A program made the translations under genes and the position numbers. A DNA stretch of 53,329 bases from Bacteroidales bacterium (GTDB taxonomy: Bacteria > Bacteroidota > Bacteroidia > Bacteroidales > UBA10428): the NCBI GenBank assembly GCA_016931575.1, contig JAFGEO010000164.1, forward strand, positions 1 to 53,329, read 5' to 3'. This document shows positions 35,029 through 44,636 of this stretch, in pieces. The notes beneath the pieces are model-generated. The model was not told the DNA's origin. It did not search any database and was given only the letters and a program-made list of their open reading frames with translations. Each line of letters opens with the position of its first letter. Position 1 is the first letter of the stretch.

Positions 35029-36816
35029 ATGCAAAGGATTCGTAATTTTTGTATTATCGCTCACATTGATCATGGTAAAAGTACCCTGGCCGACCGGTTA
35101 TTAATGGCTACACAGACGGTCACGGCACGGGATTTTCAGGACCAGGTGCTGGATAATATGGATCTTGAGAGGGAGCGTGGAATTACCATTAAGAGCCATG
35201 CCATTCAGATGAAATATACCCACGGGAATCAGGCTTACCTGCTGAATCTGATCGATACCCCCGGACACGTGGATTTTTCCTATGAAGTATCCCGTTCCAT
35301 CGCAGCCTGTGAAGGGGCCCTCCTGATTGTTGATGCCACACAGGGTATTCAGGCTCAGACTATCTCCAATTTATACCTGGCTATCGAACACGACCTGGAG
35401 ATTATTCCCGTGTTAAACAAGATGGATATGCCCAGTGCCATGCCGGAGGAAGTAAAGGATCAGATTGTTGACCTTATTGGTTGCGACAGGGAGGATATTA
35501 TTGAGGCAAGCGGGAAAAGCGGACTGGGTGTGGAAACCATCCTGACACGGATCGTGGAACGTGTCCCTTCACCGAAAGGGGATCCTGAGGCTCCCCTCCA
35601 GGCCCTGATATTTGACTCCATCTTTAATTCGTACCGGGGGATCTTCATCTATTTCAAAGTGCTGAATGGTACCATGCATACCGGCGACCTCGTTAAATTT
35701 GTGGCCACCGGGAAAGAATACAATGCCGATGAAATCGGGGTACTGGGGTTTAGACCCGAAGCCAGGAAGAGGCTGAGTGCAGGAGATGTCGGATACATTA
35801 TTACGGGAATAAAAACCTCTGCCGAAGTAAAGGTGGGCGATACCATCACTCATGTGCAGCGCCCCTGTTCATTGGCCATCGAAGGATTTGAGGAAGTGAA
35901 ACCTATGGTGTTTGCCGGGATATATCCGGTGGAAGCCGATGATTATGAAGAACTTCGCGCCTCCATGGAGAAACTCCAGCTGAACGATGCCTCTCTGGTA
36001 TTTGAGCCTGAATCGTCTGCCGCCCTGGGTTTTGGTTTTCGCTGCGGATTCCTGGGACTGCTGCACATGGAGATCATCCAGGAACGGCTCGACCGTGAGT
36101 TTGACATGGATGTGATTACCACTGTGCCCAACGTATCTTTTAAAGCCTATACCACAAAGGGAGATGTGATCGATGTTCACAATCCTTCAGGGATGCCTTC
36201 ACCAACATTGCTCGACCACATCGAAGAGCCTTATATTTATGCCCAGATCATCACGAAATCCGAATACGTCGGATCGATCATGAGCTTATGCATCGATAAA
36301 AGGGGGACACTGAAAAATCAAGTCTACCTGACCAGTGACAGGGTGGAAATTACCTTTGAAATGCCTCTCTCGGAAATTGTATTCGATTTTTACGATAAGC
36401 TGAAAAGTATTTCAAAAGGATATGCCTCTTTCGACTACCACCAAACGGGTTATAATCCTGCAAAATTAGTCAGACTGGATATCCTCCTGAATAGTGAAAT
36501 GGTGGATGCCCTGTCTTCCCTGATCCATGTGGATCATGCATACTCTTTCGGCCGGCGCATCTGTGAAAAGCTTAAGGAGCTGATACCAAGGCAACAATTC
36601 GATATTGCCATTCAGGCGGCTATCGGGGCAAAAGTCATTGCCAGGGAAACCGTGAAAGCCGTCAGAAAGGACGTTACTGCAAAATGCTACGGAGGTGACA
36701 TTACCCGGAAACGAAAGCTGCTTGAGAAACAGAAGAAGGGTAAAAAGCGTATGCGCCAGGTAGGAAATGTTGAAGTTCCGCAATCGGCATTCCTGGCCGT
36801 TCTCAAGCTTGATTAG
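35029..36816 (+). CDS. lepA: Elongation factor 4 (LepA), ribosomal back-translocase GTPase
   Basis: The 595-residue protein has the GTPase motifs [10 protein letters not shown] (residues 11-20), [16 protein letters not shown] and NKMD, followed by domains II, III (EF-G fold) and V and the LepA-specific C-terminal domain ([37 protein letters not shown]). Length is standard. EF4 binds stalled ribosomes and affects translation under stress and subunit biogenesis. It stands alone with its own promoter. Confidence 0.98.
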   Translation: MQRIRNFCIIAHIDHGKSTLADRLLMATQTVTARDFQDQVLDNMDLERERGITIKSHAIQMKYTHGNQAYLLNLIDTPGHVDFSYEVSRSIAACEGALLIVDATQGIQAQTISNLYLAIEHDLEIIPVLNKMDMPSAMPEEVKDQIVDLIGCDREDIIEASGKSGLGVETILTRIVERVPSPKGDPEAPLQALIFDSIFNSYRGIFIYFKVLNGTMHTGDLVKFVATGKEYNADEIGVLGFRPEARKRLSAGDVGYIITGIKTSAEVKVGDTITHVQRPCSLAIEGFEEVKPMVFAGIYPVEADDYEELRASMEKLQLNDASLVFEPESSAALGFGFRCGFLGLLHMEIIQERLDREFDMDVITTVPNVSFKAYTTKGDVIDVHNPSGMPSPTLLDHIEEPYIYAQIITKSEYVGSIMSLCIDKRGTLKNQVYLTSDRVEITFEMPLSEIVFDFYDKLKSISKGYASFDYHQTGYNPAKLVRLDILLNSEMVDALSSLIHVDHAYSFGRRICEKLKELIPRQQFDIAIQAAIGAKVIARETVKAVRKDVTAKCYGGDITRKRKLLEKQKKGKKRMRQVGNVEVPQSAFLAVLKLD

Positions 36817-36896
36817 CGGATTTCTGAAAATCCCCTGAAGCATTGTTTTTGATTCCGAAAAGGATCTGATTTTGAACTAACCAAATACTATATCGT

Positions 36897-37424
36897 ATGA
36901 AAAAGAAACTTTTCTTTTTAATCCTCCTGTTCATACCGGGTTTCTGTACACTTTCCGCTCAGGACGGGGAAATCGTATTGTCATCTTCCGATGTTAAAAG
37001 CTTCATAACAAGCTATCCCTCCATTAAAACCGACTTTGAGAAATTGGGTATCGGGTATGATAACGATCATGAAATAACACTTCCGGAAGGATTTGAAGCC
37101 ATGAATGAGGTGAACAGGATCGTGGGTAAACATGGCTATGCCGACTGGGAAGATTACTATTCCAAATCAGCCGCCATTCTGCTAAGCTATGCAGCCATTA
37201 AACTGAATGTTGAGCAGGGGGAGGTACAACCCGAGTTACAGGCTGCCATTGAGGAGATTAAAAATAATACCTACTATACAGCGGAACAAAAGGAACAGAT
37301 GATTGAAGCCATCAGGCAGGGAATGACGGCCCTCGTTGAAGCGAGCAATTCAATGTCCGAAACAGGGAATATGGATGTTGTTCAACCCTTTGTCGAACAA
37401 CTTGATAAGCTGCTGGAAGAATAA
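36897..37424 (+). CDS. Exported helical protein of unknown function
   Basis: The 175-residue protein has a clear signal peptide (KKKLFFLILLFIPGFCTLSAQ, cleavage near residue 21). The mature part is mostly predicted helix, acidic, with DVKSFITSYPSIKTDFEKLGI, then a GKHGYADWEDYYSKSAAILLSY segment and a long C-terminal helix. No family is named with confidence. It probably lives in the periplasm. It converges on the flavin reductase gene with a 15-base gap. Confidence 0.7.
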   Translation: MKKKLFFLILLFIPGFCTLSAQDGEIVLSSSDVKSFITSYPSIKTDFEKLGIGYDNDHEITLPEGFEAMNEVNRIVGKHGYADWEDYYSKSAAILLSYAAIKLNVEQGEVQPELQAAIEEIKNNTYYTAEQKEQMIEAIRQGMTALVEASNSMSETGNMDVVQPFVEQLDKLLEE

Positions 37425-37439
37425 TGCCAGCCTGCAGGA

Positions 37440-38030
37440 TCATTTATTTCTGTACCTCGAAGAACTGATCCTCAGGCCAGTTTTCCAGGCTGCCCCAATC
37501 TTCCTTCCGGTCTTATAATAGTCTTTCGAGGTAATCGAGAACAGGATGGGGTCCAGTTTTCGGATGTCAGGGTATCCTTTATTCAGGTATTTCTTCGATG
37601 AATAAGTCTGAATGATTTCACCAATGAAGAGCTCTGTTTGGTCTCCGGGATGCAGGACTTCAACAAGCTTGCATTCCAGGTTCAGTGGGGCTTCCTTAAT
37701 CATCGGTGCGTTTTCCAGCTTTCCATAAAAGACCTCAAACAGCGAACTTTTGTTGATTATGGCTCCTGAGTTCATTCCAACAAAATCAGTTTTTGCCAGC
37801 ATTTTCGTGTGGGGTATATTAATGCTGAAGGTCTGGTTTTGTTTTATTCCCTTGTTCGTCAGATGGTTGTTTACCAGGGATACCGATACCATGGGTGGCG
37901 ACTGTTGTACGATACCTATAAAAGACACGGTGATAAATGCGGGCTTTCCATCAACCTCTGATCCGAGGATCACAGTGGGCATAGGGTAGATAAAAGGAAA
38001 AGCGCCAAGTGGAATTTTTTCTTTTGGCAT
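37440..38030 (-). CDS. Flavin reductase family (FMN-binding split-barrel) protein
   Basis: The 196-residue protein has the flavin-reductase-like FMN-binding fold: PMPTVILGSEVDGKPAFITVSFIGIVQQSPPMVSVSL, NQTFSINIP, and LVEVLHPGDQTELFIGEII. Many such anaerobe proteins act as flavoredoxin-like electron carriers. The true start is the ATG at 38030 (MPKEKIPLG); the upstream frame begins with TTG and overlaps the aspS stop region. It lies 22 bases after aspS in the same direction. The substrate and partner are unknown. Confidence 0.88.
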   Translation of the reverse strand: MPKEKIPLGAFPFIYPMPTVILGSEVDGKPAFITVSFIGIVQQSPPMVSVSLVNNHLTNKGIKQNQTFSINIPHTKMLAKTDFVGMNSGAIINKSSLFEVFYGKLENAPMIKEAPLNLECKLVEVLHPGDQTELFIGEIIQTYSSKKYLNKGYPDIRKLDPILFSITSKDYYKTGRKIGAAWKTGLRISSSRYRNK

Positions 38031-38052
38031 ACTGTTTTTATGCAGAAACAAG

Positions 38053-39810
38053 CTAAGCTTTGGCTTGTTCGATGCGCAAGCGTAATTCTTTCAACAATTC
38101 TTCTTCAATTTTTGCCGGGGAGTCGATCATAACATCCCGGCCCGAATTATTTTTCGGGAAGGCAATAACATCCCGGATGGAGTCGAGTCCGGCAAAAAGT
38201 GAAACCAGACGGTCAAATCCAAATGCGATCCCTCCGTGCGGAGGGGCACCAAATCGGAAAGCATTCATCAGAAAGCCGAACTGAGCCTCTGCTTCCTCCG
38301 GTGCGAAGCCCAGGGTTTTGAACATTTTCTGCTGCAGTGCCTTATCATGGATCCTTATTGATCCGCCCCCGATTTCAACACCGTTGATAACCAGGTCGTA
38401 TGCGTTGGCCCGGACTTTCCCCGGATCGCTGTCCAGTAATTCGATATCTTCGGGACGGGGTGACGTGAAAGGATGGTGCATGGCATAGAAACGCCGGCTA
38501 TCTTCATCCCACTCAAGCAGTGGAAAGTCTACCACCCAAAGGGGCGCAAATATAGTTTTATCCATCAGGCCCAGCGTCCTTCCCATTTCCAGACGTAATT
38601 CGCTCAGGGCACTCAGCGTTCTGCTCTTGTCACCGGCAAGGACCAGAAGCAGGTCCCCGGGTTTTGCCCCAAGCTCTGAAGCCCAGCCGGCCAAGGCATC
38701 CTGGTCAAAGAATTTGTCAACGGAAGATTTATAGCTTCCGTCCGGATTGCATTTCACATACACCAGGCCTTTTGCGCCGATCTGTGGTTTTTTTACGAAA
38801 TCGGTGAGGGCATCAACCTGCTTGCGGCTGTATTCCGAACAGGATTCCGCACAAATGGCCCCTACATATTCTGCCGAATCGAAAACTTCGAATCCTTTGC
38901 CTTTTACGAGTCCGGAAATCTCGTGCAGCGTCATTTCAAAACGGATATCAGGCTTATCATTGCCATAATTCTCCAGGGCCTCGGAATACGACATCCTCGG
39001 GAAGGCCTCAGTGATCTCCACACCCTTTATGTTGGAAAGCATGTTTTTGGTCAGGCCCTCGAAAGTATCGAGGATATCGTCCTGCTCCACAAAGGCCATC
39101 TCACAATCGATCTGCGTAAACTCCGGCTGGCGGTCGGCACGCAGGTCTTCATCACGGAAACACTTCACGATCTGAAAATACCTGTCGTATCCAGCAACCA
39201 TCAACAATTGCTTGAAGGTTTGCGGTGATTGGGGCAAAGCATAGAATTGTCCCGGGTTCATGCGTGAAGGGACCACGAAATCCCGGGCACCTTCCGGAGT
39301 TGATTTTATCAGGACCGGGGTTTCTATTTCAAGGAAATTCTGTTTGCTCAGGTAGTTCCTTACTTCCTGAGCCATCCTGTGGCGAAGCTCCAGGTTTTTC
39401 TTCATGACTGAACGGCGCAGATCGAGGTACCTGTATTTCATACGCAGTTCATCTCCTCCGTCGGTCTCATCTTCGATGGTGAAGGGGGGTACTTCGGAGG
39501 CATTGAGGATGTCGAACTTATTACAGATGATCTCAATTTCGCCTGTGGGTATTTTCAGGTTCTTGTTGCTGCGTTCAGCTACTTTGCCGGAAATCCGGAT
39601 GACAAATTCCCTGCCCAGTTTACGCGCCTTTTCACAGAGGGCACTGTCGGTTTCCATGTTGAAAACAAGCTGGGTAATGCCGTACCTGTCACGAAGGTCA
39701 ATGAAGGTCATTCCGCCAAGGTCCCTGGAACGTTGTACCCAGCCGGCAAGGCTTACCATCTTATCAACATCTTCTATTTTTAGCTGTCCGCAAGTATGTG
39801 TCCTGTACAT
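38053..39810 (-). CDS. aspS: Aspartyl-tRNA synthetase
   Basis: The 585-residue class II synthetase has an N-terminal OB-fold anticodon-binding domain ([24 protein letters not shown]), motif 2 ([24 protein letters not shown]), the bacterial GAD insertion domain (about 285-420) and motif 3 ([11 protein letters not shown]). It charges tRNA-Asp with aspartate. Whether it is discriminating or also charges tRNA-Asn is not clear from sequence alone. It is divergent from tadA with 102 bases between, which contain a GCAAGA/TCTTGC dyad. Confidence 0.98.
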   Translation of the reverse strand: MYRTHTCGQLKIEDVDKMVSLAGWVQRSRDLGGMTFIDLRDRYGITQLVFNMETDSALCEKARKLGREFVIRISGKVAERSNKNLKIPTGEIEIICNKFDILNASEVPPFTIEDETDGGDELRMKYRYLDLRRSVMKKNLELRHRMAQEVRNYLSKQNFLEIETPVLIKSTPEGARDFVVPSRMNPGQFYALPQSPQTFKQLLMVAGYDRYFQIVKCFRDEDLRADRQPEFTQIDCEMAFVEQDDILDTFEGLTKNMLSNIKGVEITEAFPRMSYSEALENYGNDKPDIRFEMTLHEISGLVKGKGFEVFDSAEYVGAICAESCSEYSRKQVDALTDFVKKPQIGAKGLVYVKCNPDGSYKSSVDKFFDQDALAGWASELGAKPGDLLLVLAGDKSRTLSALSELRLEMGRTLGLMDKTIFAPLWVVDFPLLEWDEDSRRFYAMHHPFTSPRPEDIELLDSDPGKVRANAYDLVINGVEIGGGSIRIHDKALQQKMFKTLGFAPEEAEAQFGFLMNAFRFGAPPHGGIAFGFDRLVSLFAGLDSIRDVIAFPKNNSGRDVMIDSPAKIEEELLKELRLRIEQAKA

Positions 39811-39912
39811 TTTATTCTATTTTTACTGAAAAAGATTGTGTTTCTTTTTTTCAGGATGTGAAGATAGCAAGAAAATCTTGCCTGAAAATTCAGTTTATTA
39901 ATAATTATTCAG

Positions 39913-40362
39913 ATGATCCGGGAAGACTTTCTGACTGATGAATTTTTCATGAAGCAGGCACTCCAGGAAGCCCAAAAGGCTTTTGACAAGGATGAGGTGC
40001 CCGTAGGTGCGGTTATTGTTGCCAATCAGACCGTGATTGCCCGGGCTCATAATCTGACCGAAACCCTGAACGATGTTACCGCTCATGCGGAAATGCAGGT
40101 GATCACAGCCGCGGCTAACCACCTTGGGAGCAAGTACCTGAATGATTGTACGATGTATGTGACCCTGGAGCCATGTCCTATGTGTGCCGGAGCTATTTTC
40201 TGGGCACAGCTGGGGAAACTGGTTTTTGGAGCTTCAGACCCTAAAAGGGGATACGAGCTGCTGCCCGCTGAGTTGTTACATCCCAGGACCCAGGTTTACC
40301 GAGGGATACTGAACCATCAGGCGGAATCCCTGCTTAAGGAATTTTTTAAAAGAAAGCGATAA
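39913..40362 (+). CDS. tadA: tRNA-specific adenosine deaminase TadA (nucleoside deaminase family)
   Basis: The 149-residue protein has the zinc deaminase signature: HAEMQV with the catalytic Glu, then PCPMCAGAI with two zinc Cys, and DEVPVGAVIVANQ at the start of the fold. TadA converts A34 of tRNA-Arg(ACG) to inosine. The C-terminus is short and basic (EFFKRKR), in line with tRNA binding. A guanine deaminase cannot be fully excluded. It stands between divergent aspS and the hypothetical gene at 40462. Confidence 0.9.
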   Translation: MIREDFLTDEFFMKQALQEAQKAFDKDEVPVGAVIVANQTVIARAHNLTETLNDVTAHAEMQVITAAANHLGSKYLNDCTMYVTLEPCPMCAGAIFWAQLGKLVFGASDPKRGYELLPAELLHPRTQVYRGILNHQAESLLKEFFKRKR

Positions 40363-40433
40363 ACTATGGAGCATCATTTCTGCGTTTTCAAACTAAAATT
40401 AGGATGTGATCAGGATTGTACTTGATGATTTCA

Positions 40434-40441
40434 TACATTTG
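40434..40441 (+). promoter_or_regulatory. TAnnTTTG -7 box before the two-helix membrane protein gene
   Basis: TACATTTG matches the housekeeping -7 element exactly and lies 20 bases before the ATG at 40462. No TTTG at exactly 19 bases upstream. Confidence 0.45.
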
Positions 40442-40461
40442 AGTATTCAAATTCAATAAGC

Positions 40462-40959
40462 ATGATTTTAGATATTAAACGAACCGTTATCAGAACACAA
40501 CTCAGAAGGTTTCTTACCCTTATTGTATTCTGCATAGCTATTATCTGGGTACTTCTGTCAGGTGGCTGGGATGGCTTCGAAGGTTTGGAAGACACACTCC
40601 TGGGGATGAAAAAATCTTCCCTGGCATTGTGGATCGGACTGATCTATGCGCTGTCGCTTGTGGTAGAATCATTATTCGAACTGAACTATATTTATTACAG
40701 CGATCATGGGGATTTTATCATTTTCCGATACTTTTCCATGAGTGTTATGAATAAGAAGAAAAATTCCATTGAAATTCCCAAAGAGGAATTCGGAGGATAT
40801 CAGATCCTCAGCTCTTTCCGGGGGTTGAAAAAAAGAATAGTTTTTTTACACCGGTTTAAGGAGAAAGACGCTCCCTATCCTGCAGTTAGCATCACTGGTC
40901 TTTCAAAGCAGGAATTAAAAGGTTTGTGCGCTTCCCTTGACAGGTGGAAAAAGAAGTAG
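40462..40959 (+). CDS. Two-helix membrane protein of unknown function (PH-like C-terminus possible)
   Basis: The 165-residue protein has a basic N-terminus (KRTVIRTQLRRF), two membrane helices (about 17-33 and 52-70), and a soluble C-terminal region (YYSDHGDFIIFRYF, FGGYQILSSFRGLKKRIVFLHR) that looks like a small beta-rich, PH-like domain. No name can be given. It has its own TAnnTTTG box and lies 24 bases before dprA, so the two may be co-transcribed. Confidence 0.72.
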   Translation: MILDIKRTVIRTQLRRFLTLIVFCIAIIWVLLSGGWDGFEGLEDTLLGMKKSSLALWIGLIYALSLVVESLFELNYIYYSDHGDFIIFRYFSMSVMNKKKNSIEIPKEEFGGYQILSSFRGLKKRIVFLHRFKEKDAPYPAVSITGLSKQELKGLCASLDRWKKK

Positions 40960-40983
40960 TATTTACTAAAAGTTAGGCGAAAT

Positions 40984-42087
40984 ATGGACGATCTTCAATT
41001 TAAGATTGCCTTAAATTGTATTCCCCAAATCGGTCCGCTGCTTACCCGTAGGTTAATAGCCTATGTGGGAAGTGTGGAAGGGGTTTTTAAGGAAAAAAAA
41101 CAACATTTAGAGAAAATCCCGGGAATTGGTACCGTGAAAGCACGGGGATTCAACCCTTGTCAGCTGCTGAAGGAAGCAGAAGAAGAACTGAAATATGTGA
41201 ACAAGCACAGCATTTCGGTACTGTTCTACCTGGATGATATCTTCCCAAACCGGCTGGGAGAGTGTGAGGATGGACCCATAATACTCTACGTGAAGGGTGT
41301 GGCAAACTTCAATGCTGCTAAGGTGATCAGCATGGTGGGTACGCGGAAGGCCACGCCGGGAGGCAAAGCCCTAACGGAAGAGATTGTGGCCTTTCTGGCC
41401 GCAAATCATCCGGAGATGCTCTTTGTGAGCGGCCTGGCATATGGCATTGATATTACTGCCCATAAGGCAGCTCTCGACGCACAGGTCGAAACTGTTGCTG
41501 TTATGGGTCATGGCTTTGAATACCTTTATCCTGCCTCGCACCGGCAGCTGGCTGAGAAAATTGCCGGCCGGGGCGCCCTGGTCACAGAATTTCAAAGTCG
41601 CCGGAAACCGGAAGCCGGGAACTTTGTGAGCCGCAACAGGATTATTGCGGGTCTGGCGGATGCGACCCTGATCATTGAATCGGCAGAAAAAGGGGGAGCC
41701 CTGATCACAGCCGATCTGGCAAATTCATACAACCGCGATGTCTTTGCTGTTCCCGGCCGCCCCGGGGATTACTATTCCAAAGGATGCAATGAGCTCATTA
41801 AAACTAACCGGGCAGCCCTGGCTGAATCGGGTGCGGATATTGAAAAAGCCATGCGGTGGAGTATCCCAAAGAAAAACCAGGCTGTTCAGCAGAAATTAGC
41901 CCTGACCGACCTGAAAGCCGAAGAAAAACTGGTCCTCGATTACCTGGGTGAAAAAGGCGAAACAGCCCTCGATCAGCTTAGTTACGAACTGGACATCCCC
42001 GTCCATGTGCTCTCAGGGATATTGCTTCAGATGGAATTTAAATCCTGGATAAGTTCGCTGCCTGGAAAGTGCTATCGAAGAAATTGA
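40984..42087 (+). CDS. dprA: DNA-processing protein DprA
   Basis: DprA loads RecA on incoming single-stranded DNA in natural transformation. The 367-residue protein has an N-terminal helix-hairpin-helix (IPQIGPLLTRRLIAYVGS), the Rossmann-like DNA-binding core with ISMVGTRKATPGGK, FVSGLAYGIDITAHKAAL, SRNRIIAGLADATLIIESAEKGGALITADLA and PGRPGD, and a C-terminal winged helix (about 310-365). All expected motifs are intact, so the gene is likely functional even if competence is not otherwise seen. Confidence 0.96.
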   Translation: MDDLQFKIALNCIPQIGPLLTRRLIAYVGSVEGVFKEKKQHLEKIPGIGTVKARGFNPCQLLKEAEEELKYVNKHSISVLFYLDDIFPNRLGECEDGPIILYVKGVANFNAAKVISMVGTRKATPGGKALTEEIVAFLAANHPEMLFVSGLAYGIDITAHKAALDAQVETVAVMGHGFEYLYPASHRQLAEKIAGRGALVTEFQSRRKPEAGNFVSRNRIIAGLADATLIIESAEKGGALITADLANSYNRDVFAVPGRPGDYYSKGCNELIKTNRAALAESGADIEKAMRWSIPKKNQAVQQKLALTDLKAEEKLVLDYLGEKGETALDQLSYELDIPVHVLSGILLQMEFKSWISSLPGKCYRRN

Positions 42088-42145
42088 TTTTTATTAGCTT
42101 TTTACTCCCGGGGTTTAGCTATTTTCGTAGTAAATTATTCGGCTT

Positions 42146-42913
42146 ATGCAGTTGATTGATACGCATTCTCACCTCTACCTTGATGATTTTCAGAACGATA
42201 TTTCAGCCATAATTCGCAGGGCACAGGAGCAGGGAATCTCTCAGATTATCCTTCCGAATATTGATGCAGCTTCAGTTGCACACCTGCTGAAACTGGCTGA
42301 AGATTACCCCGGAATATGCATTCCCCTCCCCGGATTGCACCCTACACATGTCCGGGAAAATTATCTGGAGGAGCTGGATACGATATACGGTCTGATGGAT
42401 GTGAACAAGTATAAGGCAATCGGCGAGATCGGGATAGACCTATATTGGGATAAGACCTTCTACCGGGAGCAGGTCAGCGCGTTTGAATACCAGCTTACCC
42501 TGGCCCTCCGGCATGATCTTCCCGTTGTCATTCATGCCCGCGACTCCTTCCATGAGATCCTGCAGGTTGTCAGGAAAGCAGAATTTACTGGACTGCAGGG
42601 CGTTTTCCATGCTTTTACGGGCGATTCGGAGCAGGCCCGGGAAATTGTTGAACGGGGCTTCTTCCTGGGTGTGGGAGGGATTATTACGTTTAAAAATTCG
42701 CACCTCCCGGAGGTAATCAGCAGGGTACCCCTGGAGCGACTGGTCCTCGAAACGGACTCACCATTTCTTGCTCCGGTGCCCCACAGGGGAAAACGGAATG
42801 AAAGCAGCTATGTTATTCATGTGGCGCAGCGGCTTGCAGAACTAAAGAATGTCTCCATTGAACAGGTAGCACAACAAACAACTGAGAATGCATGCAAACT
42901 ATTCAGCCTATGA
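42146..42913 (+). CDS. TatD family metal-dependent hydrolase (DNase)
   Basis: The 255-residue protein has all TatD metal ligands: THSHLY (HxH), GEIGIDLYWD (Glu), VIHARDS (His), FHAFTGD (His) and ETDSPFLAP (Asp). TatD enzymes are 3'-5' exonucleases on DNA or RNA. Its stop codon overlaps the start of the asparaginase gene (ATGA), so the two are translationally coupled. A TATTTTCG box at 42120-42127, one mismatch from TAnnTTTG, lies 19 bases before the ATG. Confidence 0.94.
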   Translation: MQLIDTHSHLYLDDFQNDISAIIRRAQEQGISQIILPNIDAASVAHLLKLAEDYPGICIPLPGLHPTHVRENYLEELDTIYGLMDVNKYKAIGEIGIDLYWDKTFYREQVSAFEYQLTLALRHDLPVVIHARDSFHEILQVVRKAEFTGLQGVFHAFTGDSEQAREIVERGFFLGVGGIITFKNSHLPEVISRVPLERLVLETDSPFLAPVPHRGKRNESSYVIHVAQRLAELKNVSIEQVAQQTTENACKLFSL

Positions 42914-43953
42914 TCACCCGGAACGAATCGAAGTCTTTATTGATCATTTATACCGGTGGTACCATCGGGATGGTGAGGGACCCCCGGACAGGATCCTTGC
43001 AGCCCTTACCCTTCAGTAATATGGTCGACGAAATCCCCGAGTTGAAATCATCCAGCTACCATTTGACTTCCTACGCCTTTACACCCCTGATTGATTCCTC
43101 AAATGTCAGTCCCGAAGTATGGGTTAAGATCGCCCGCCTTATCGAAGAAAACTACAAACGTTTCGATGGTTTCGTTATCCTGCACGGTACGGATACCATG
43201 ACCTATTCTGCATCGGCCCTCAGCTTTATGCTCGAGAACCTGGGCAAACCGGTTGTATTTACCGGCTCTCAATTACCCATTGATATTCCCAGGACCGATG
43301 CAAAGAAAAATCTGCTTACCGCGATTGATATCGCTGCCGCAGAAAAAAACGGAAAACCCGCAATTCATGAAGTGACGATTTTCTTTCAGAATATTCTTTA
43401 CAGGGGAAACCGGACCATCAAACACAATGCTGAGGAATTTAAAGCTTTTCAGTCTTACAATTATCCTGTACTTGCTGAAAGCGGTGTGCACATTCGGTTT
43501 AATTATCCTTCCCTCCTGAAAAACGATCATTCTGCAGCTTTCAAGGTAAGTACAAAGATCGATACCAATGTCATGTTGCTTAAGATCTATCCGGGGATCA
43601 ACCATGAGATTACCCTGAATATCCTGAATGCCCCTAAAATTAAAGCCATCATCCTGGAAACCTATGGTGCGGGAAATGCTCCCAGTGAAGACTGGTTCCT
43701 GGGAGGTATTGAGGAAGCCATCCGCAAGGGGAAGATCATCATGAACATCACGCAATGTGCCGAAGGGAGCGTGGAAATGGGCTTGTATGAAACCAGCCGG
43801 GCTCTTGAAAGATGTGGTGTTATTGGAGGTTACGACATCACCACCGAAGCCGCAATCACGAAAATGATGTACCTGCTCGGAAAATATGACAGCGTCCCTG
43901 AAATCGTATCCGCTCTAAATAAGTCGTTGCGGGGAGAAATAAGTATTTACTGA
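42910..43953 (+). CDS. ansA: Type I (cytoplasmic) L-asparaginase
   Basis: The 347-residue protein has the two asparaginase signatures: LLIIYTGGTIGMV with the nucleophile Thr, and VILHGTDTMTYSASALSF, plus the QLPIDIPRTDAKKN segment. No signal peptide is present, so it is a cytoplasmic enzyme making aspartate and ammonia. The ATG at 42910 (ATGATC, overlapping the TatD stop) is preferred; an in-frame ATG at 42892 would add six residues. Ammonium released here would matter to nitrogen control, but no regulatory link is visible. Confidence 0.95.
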   Translation: MITRNESKSLLIIYTGGTIGMVRDPRTGSLQPLPFSNMVDEIPELKSSSYHLTSYAFTPLIDSSNVSPEVWVKIARLIEENYKRFDGFVILHGTDTMTYSASALSFMLENLGKPVVFTGSQLPIDIPRTDAKKNLLTAIDIAAAEKNGKPAIHEVTIFFQNILYRGNRTIKHNAEEFKAFQSYNYPVLAESGVHIRFNYPSLLKNDHSAAFKVSTKIDTNVMLLKIYPGINHEITLNILNAPKIKAIILETYGAGNAPSEDWFLGGIEEAIRKGKIIMNITQCAEGSVEMGLYETSRALERCGVIGGYDITTEAAITKMMYLLGKYDSVPEIVSALNKSLRGEISIY

Positions 43954-44022
43954 TAGGCAATTAAAATATTTTTACTAATTTTCCGCGCCAAATTCAGAGG
44001 GGATTTTAGGTTGCTGATATAA

Positions 44023-44112
44023 GGAGAGGTGGCCGAGTGGTCGAAGGCGCACGCCTGGAAAGTGTGTATACCGCGTGAAACGGTATCGGGGGTTCGAATC
44101 CCTTCCTCTCCG
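44023..44112 (+). tRNA. tRNA-Ser (anticodon GGA)
   Basis: A 90-base type II tRNA: acceptor GGAGAGG/CCTCTCC, D-arm GGCCGAGTGG, anticodon loop with GGA at 44057-44059, a long variable arm (TATACCGCG to CGGTA) and T-arm GGGGGTTCGAATCCC. CCA is not encoded. It reads TCC and TCT codons. Its last 16 bases are repeated 134 bases downstream. Confidence 0.97.
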
Positions 44113-44230
44113 CAGAAAGATTGAAAAGGGTTCTTTGATAATATACGCACAGGATTGAGCGAGCGAGGATTCGAACAGAAGCGATGGAAGGGTTCGAAAC
44201 GAAGTTCACGAACCGACGCAGGAGGTGAGT

Positions 44231-44246
44231 AATCCCTTCCTCTCCG
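44231..44246 (+). repeat. 16-bp direct repeat of the tRNA-Ser 3' end
   Basis: AATCCCTTCCTCTCCG here is identical to 44097-44112, the last 16 bases of tRNA-Ser. The 118 bases between contain tRNA-like fragments such as GGTTCGA. This is the arrangement left by an att duplication or by slipped duplication of a tRNA end. No integrase is nearby. Confidence 0.7.
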
Positions 44247-44275
44247 TCTTCGCTCGCCGTAGCCCGACTGACAAG

Positions 44276-44366
44276 GAGGGCGAAGGCGAGCTGCCAAAGA
44301 GGGCAAAGGCAAGCTACCAAAGAGGGCGAAGGCGAGCTGCCAAAGCGAGCGAAGGCGGCTGCCAAA
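44276..44366 (+). repeat. Four-unit tandem repeat of 23 bp
   Basis: GAGGGCGAAGGCGAGCTGCCAAA occurs at 44276-44298 and again at 44322-44344, with a variant (four changes) between at 44299-44321 and a 22-base variant after at 44345-44366. The stretch 44113-44636 between tRNA-Ser and the ExbB gene contains no credible gene; frames in it are translations of the repeat or of antisense tRNA. A TATTTTCG box at 44572-44579 may be the promoter of the ExbB operon. Confidence 0.75.
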
Positions 44367-44636
44367 GAAAACAAACGTTCCTTTTTTCATGCAGATACCT
44401 TGCCGGAAGGAAATCTCTTCGATCCCCTTACAGTTACCAAAGCAGAGATTATCTTCTTTGAGATGAGGGAAATAAGTGTTTCTGAGGAGAGCATTGTCAC
44501 TGGAATGATGTTTTTTACGCTAAAAAGAGATGTTTTCTCGCATTCCATAGGGGAAAAAACATTCAAAATTGTATTTTCGTAACTTCAAAATATAAAACAA
44601 AGAAAAAACAAGTAATAATTAAACGTAAAGTAGATC

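Noticed and set aside
43947-44390. A 147-residue minus-strand frame across tRNA-Ser containing a GEEGIRTPD-like stretch.
   Set aside because: This is the well-known false translation of the antisense strand of a tRNA-Ser gene plus the downstream repeats.
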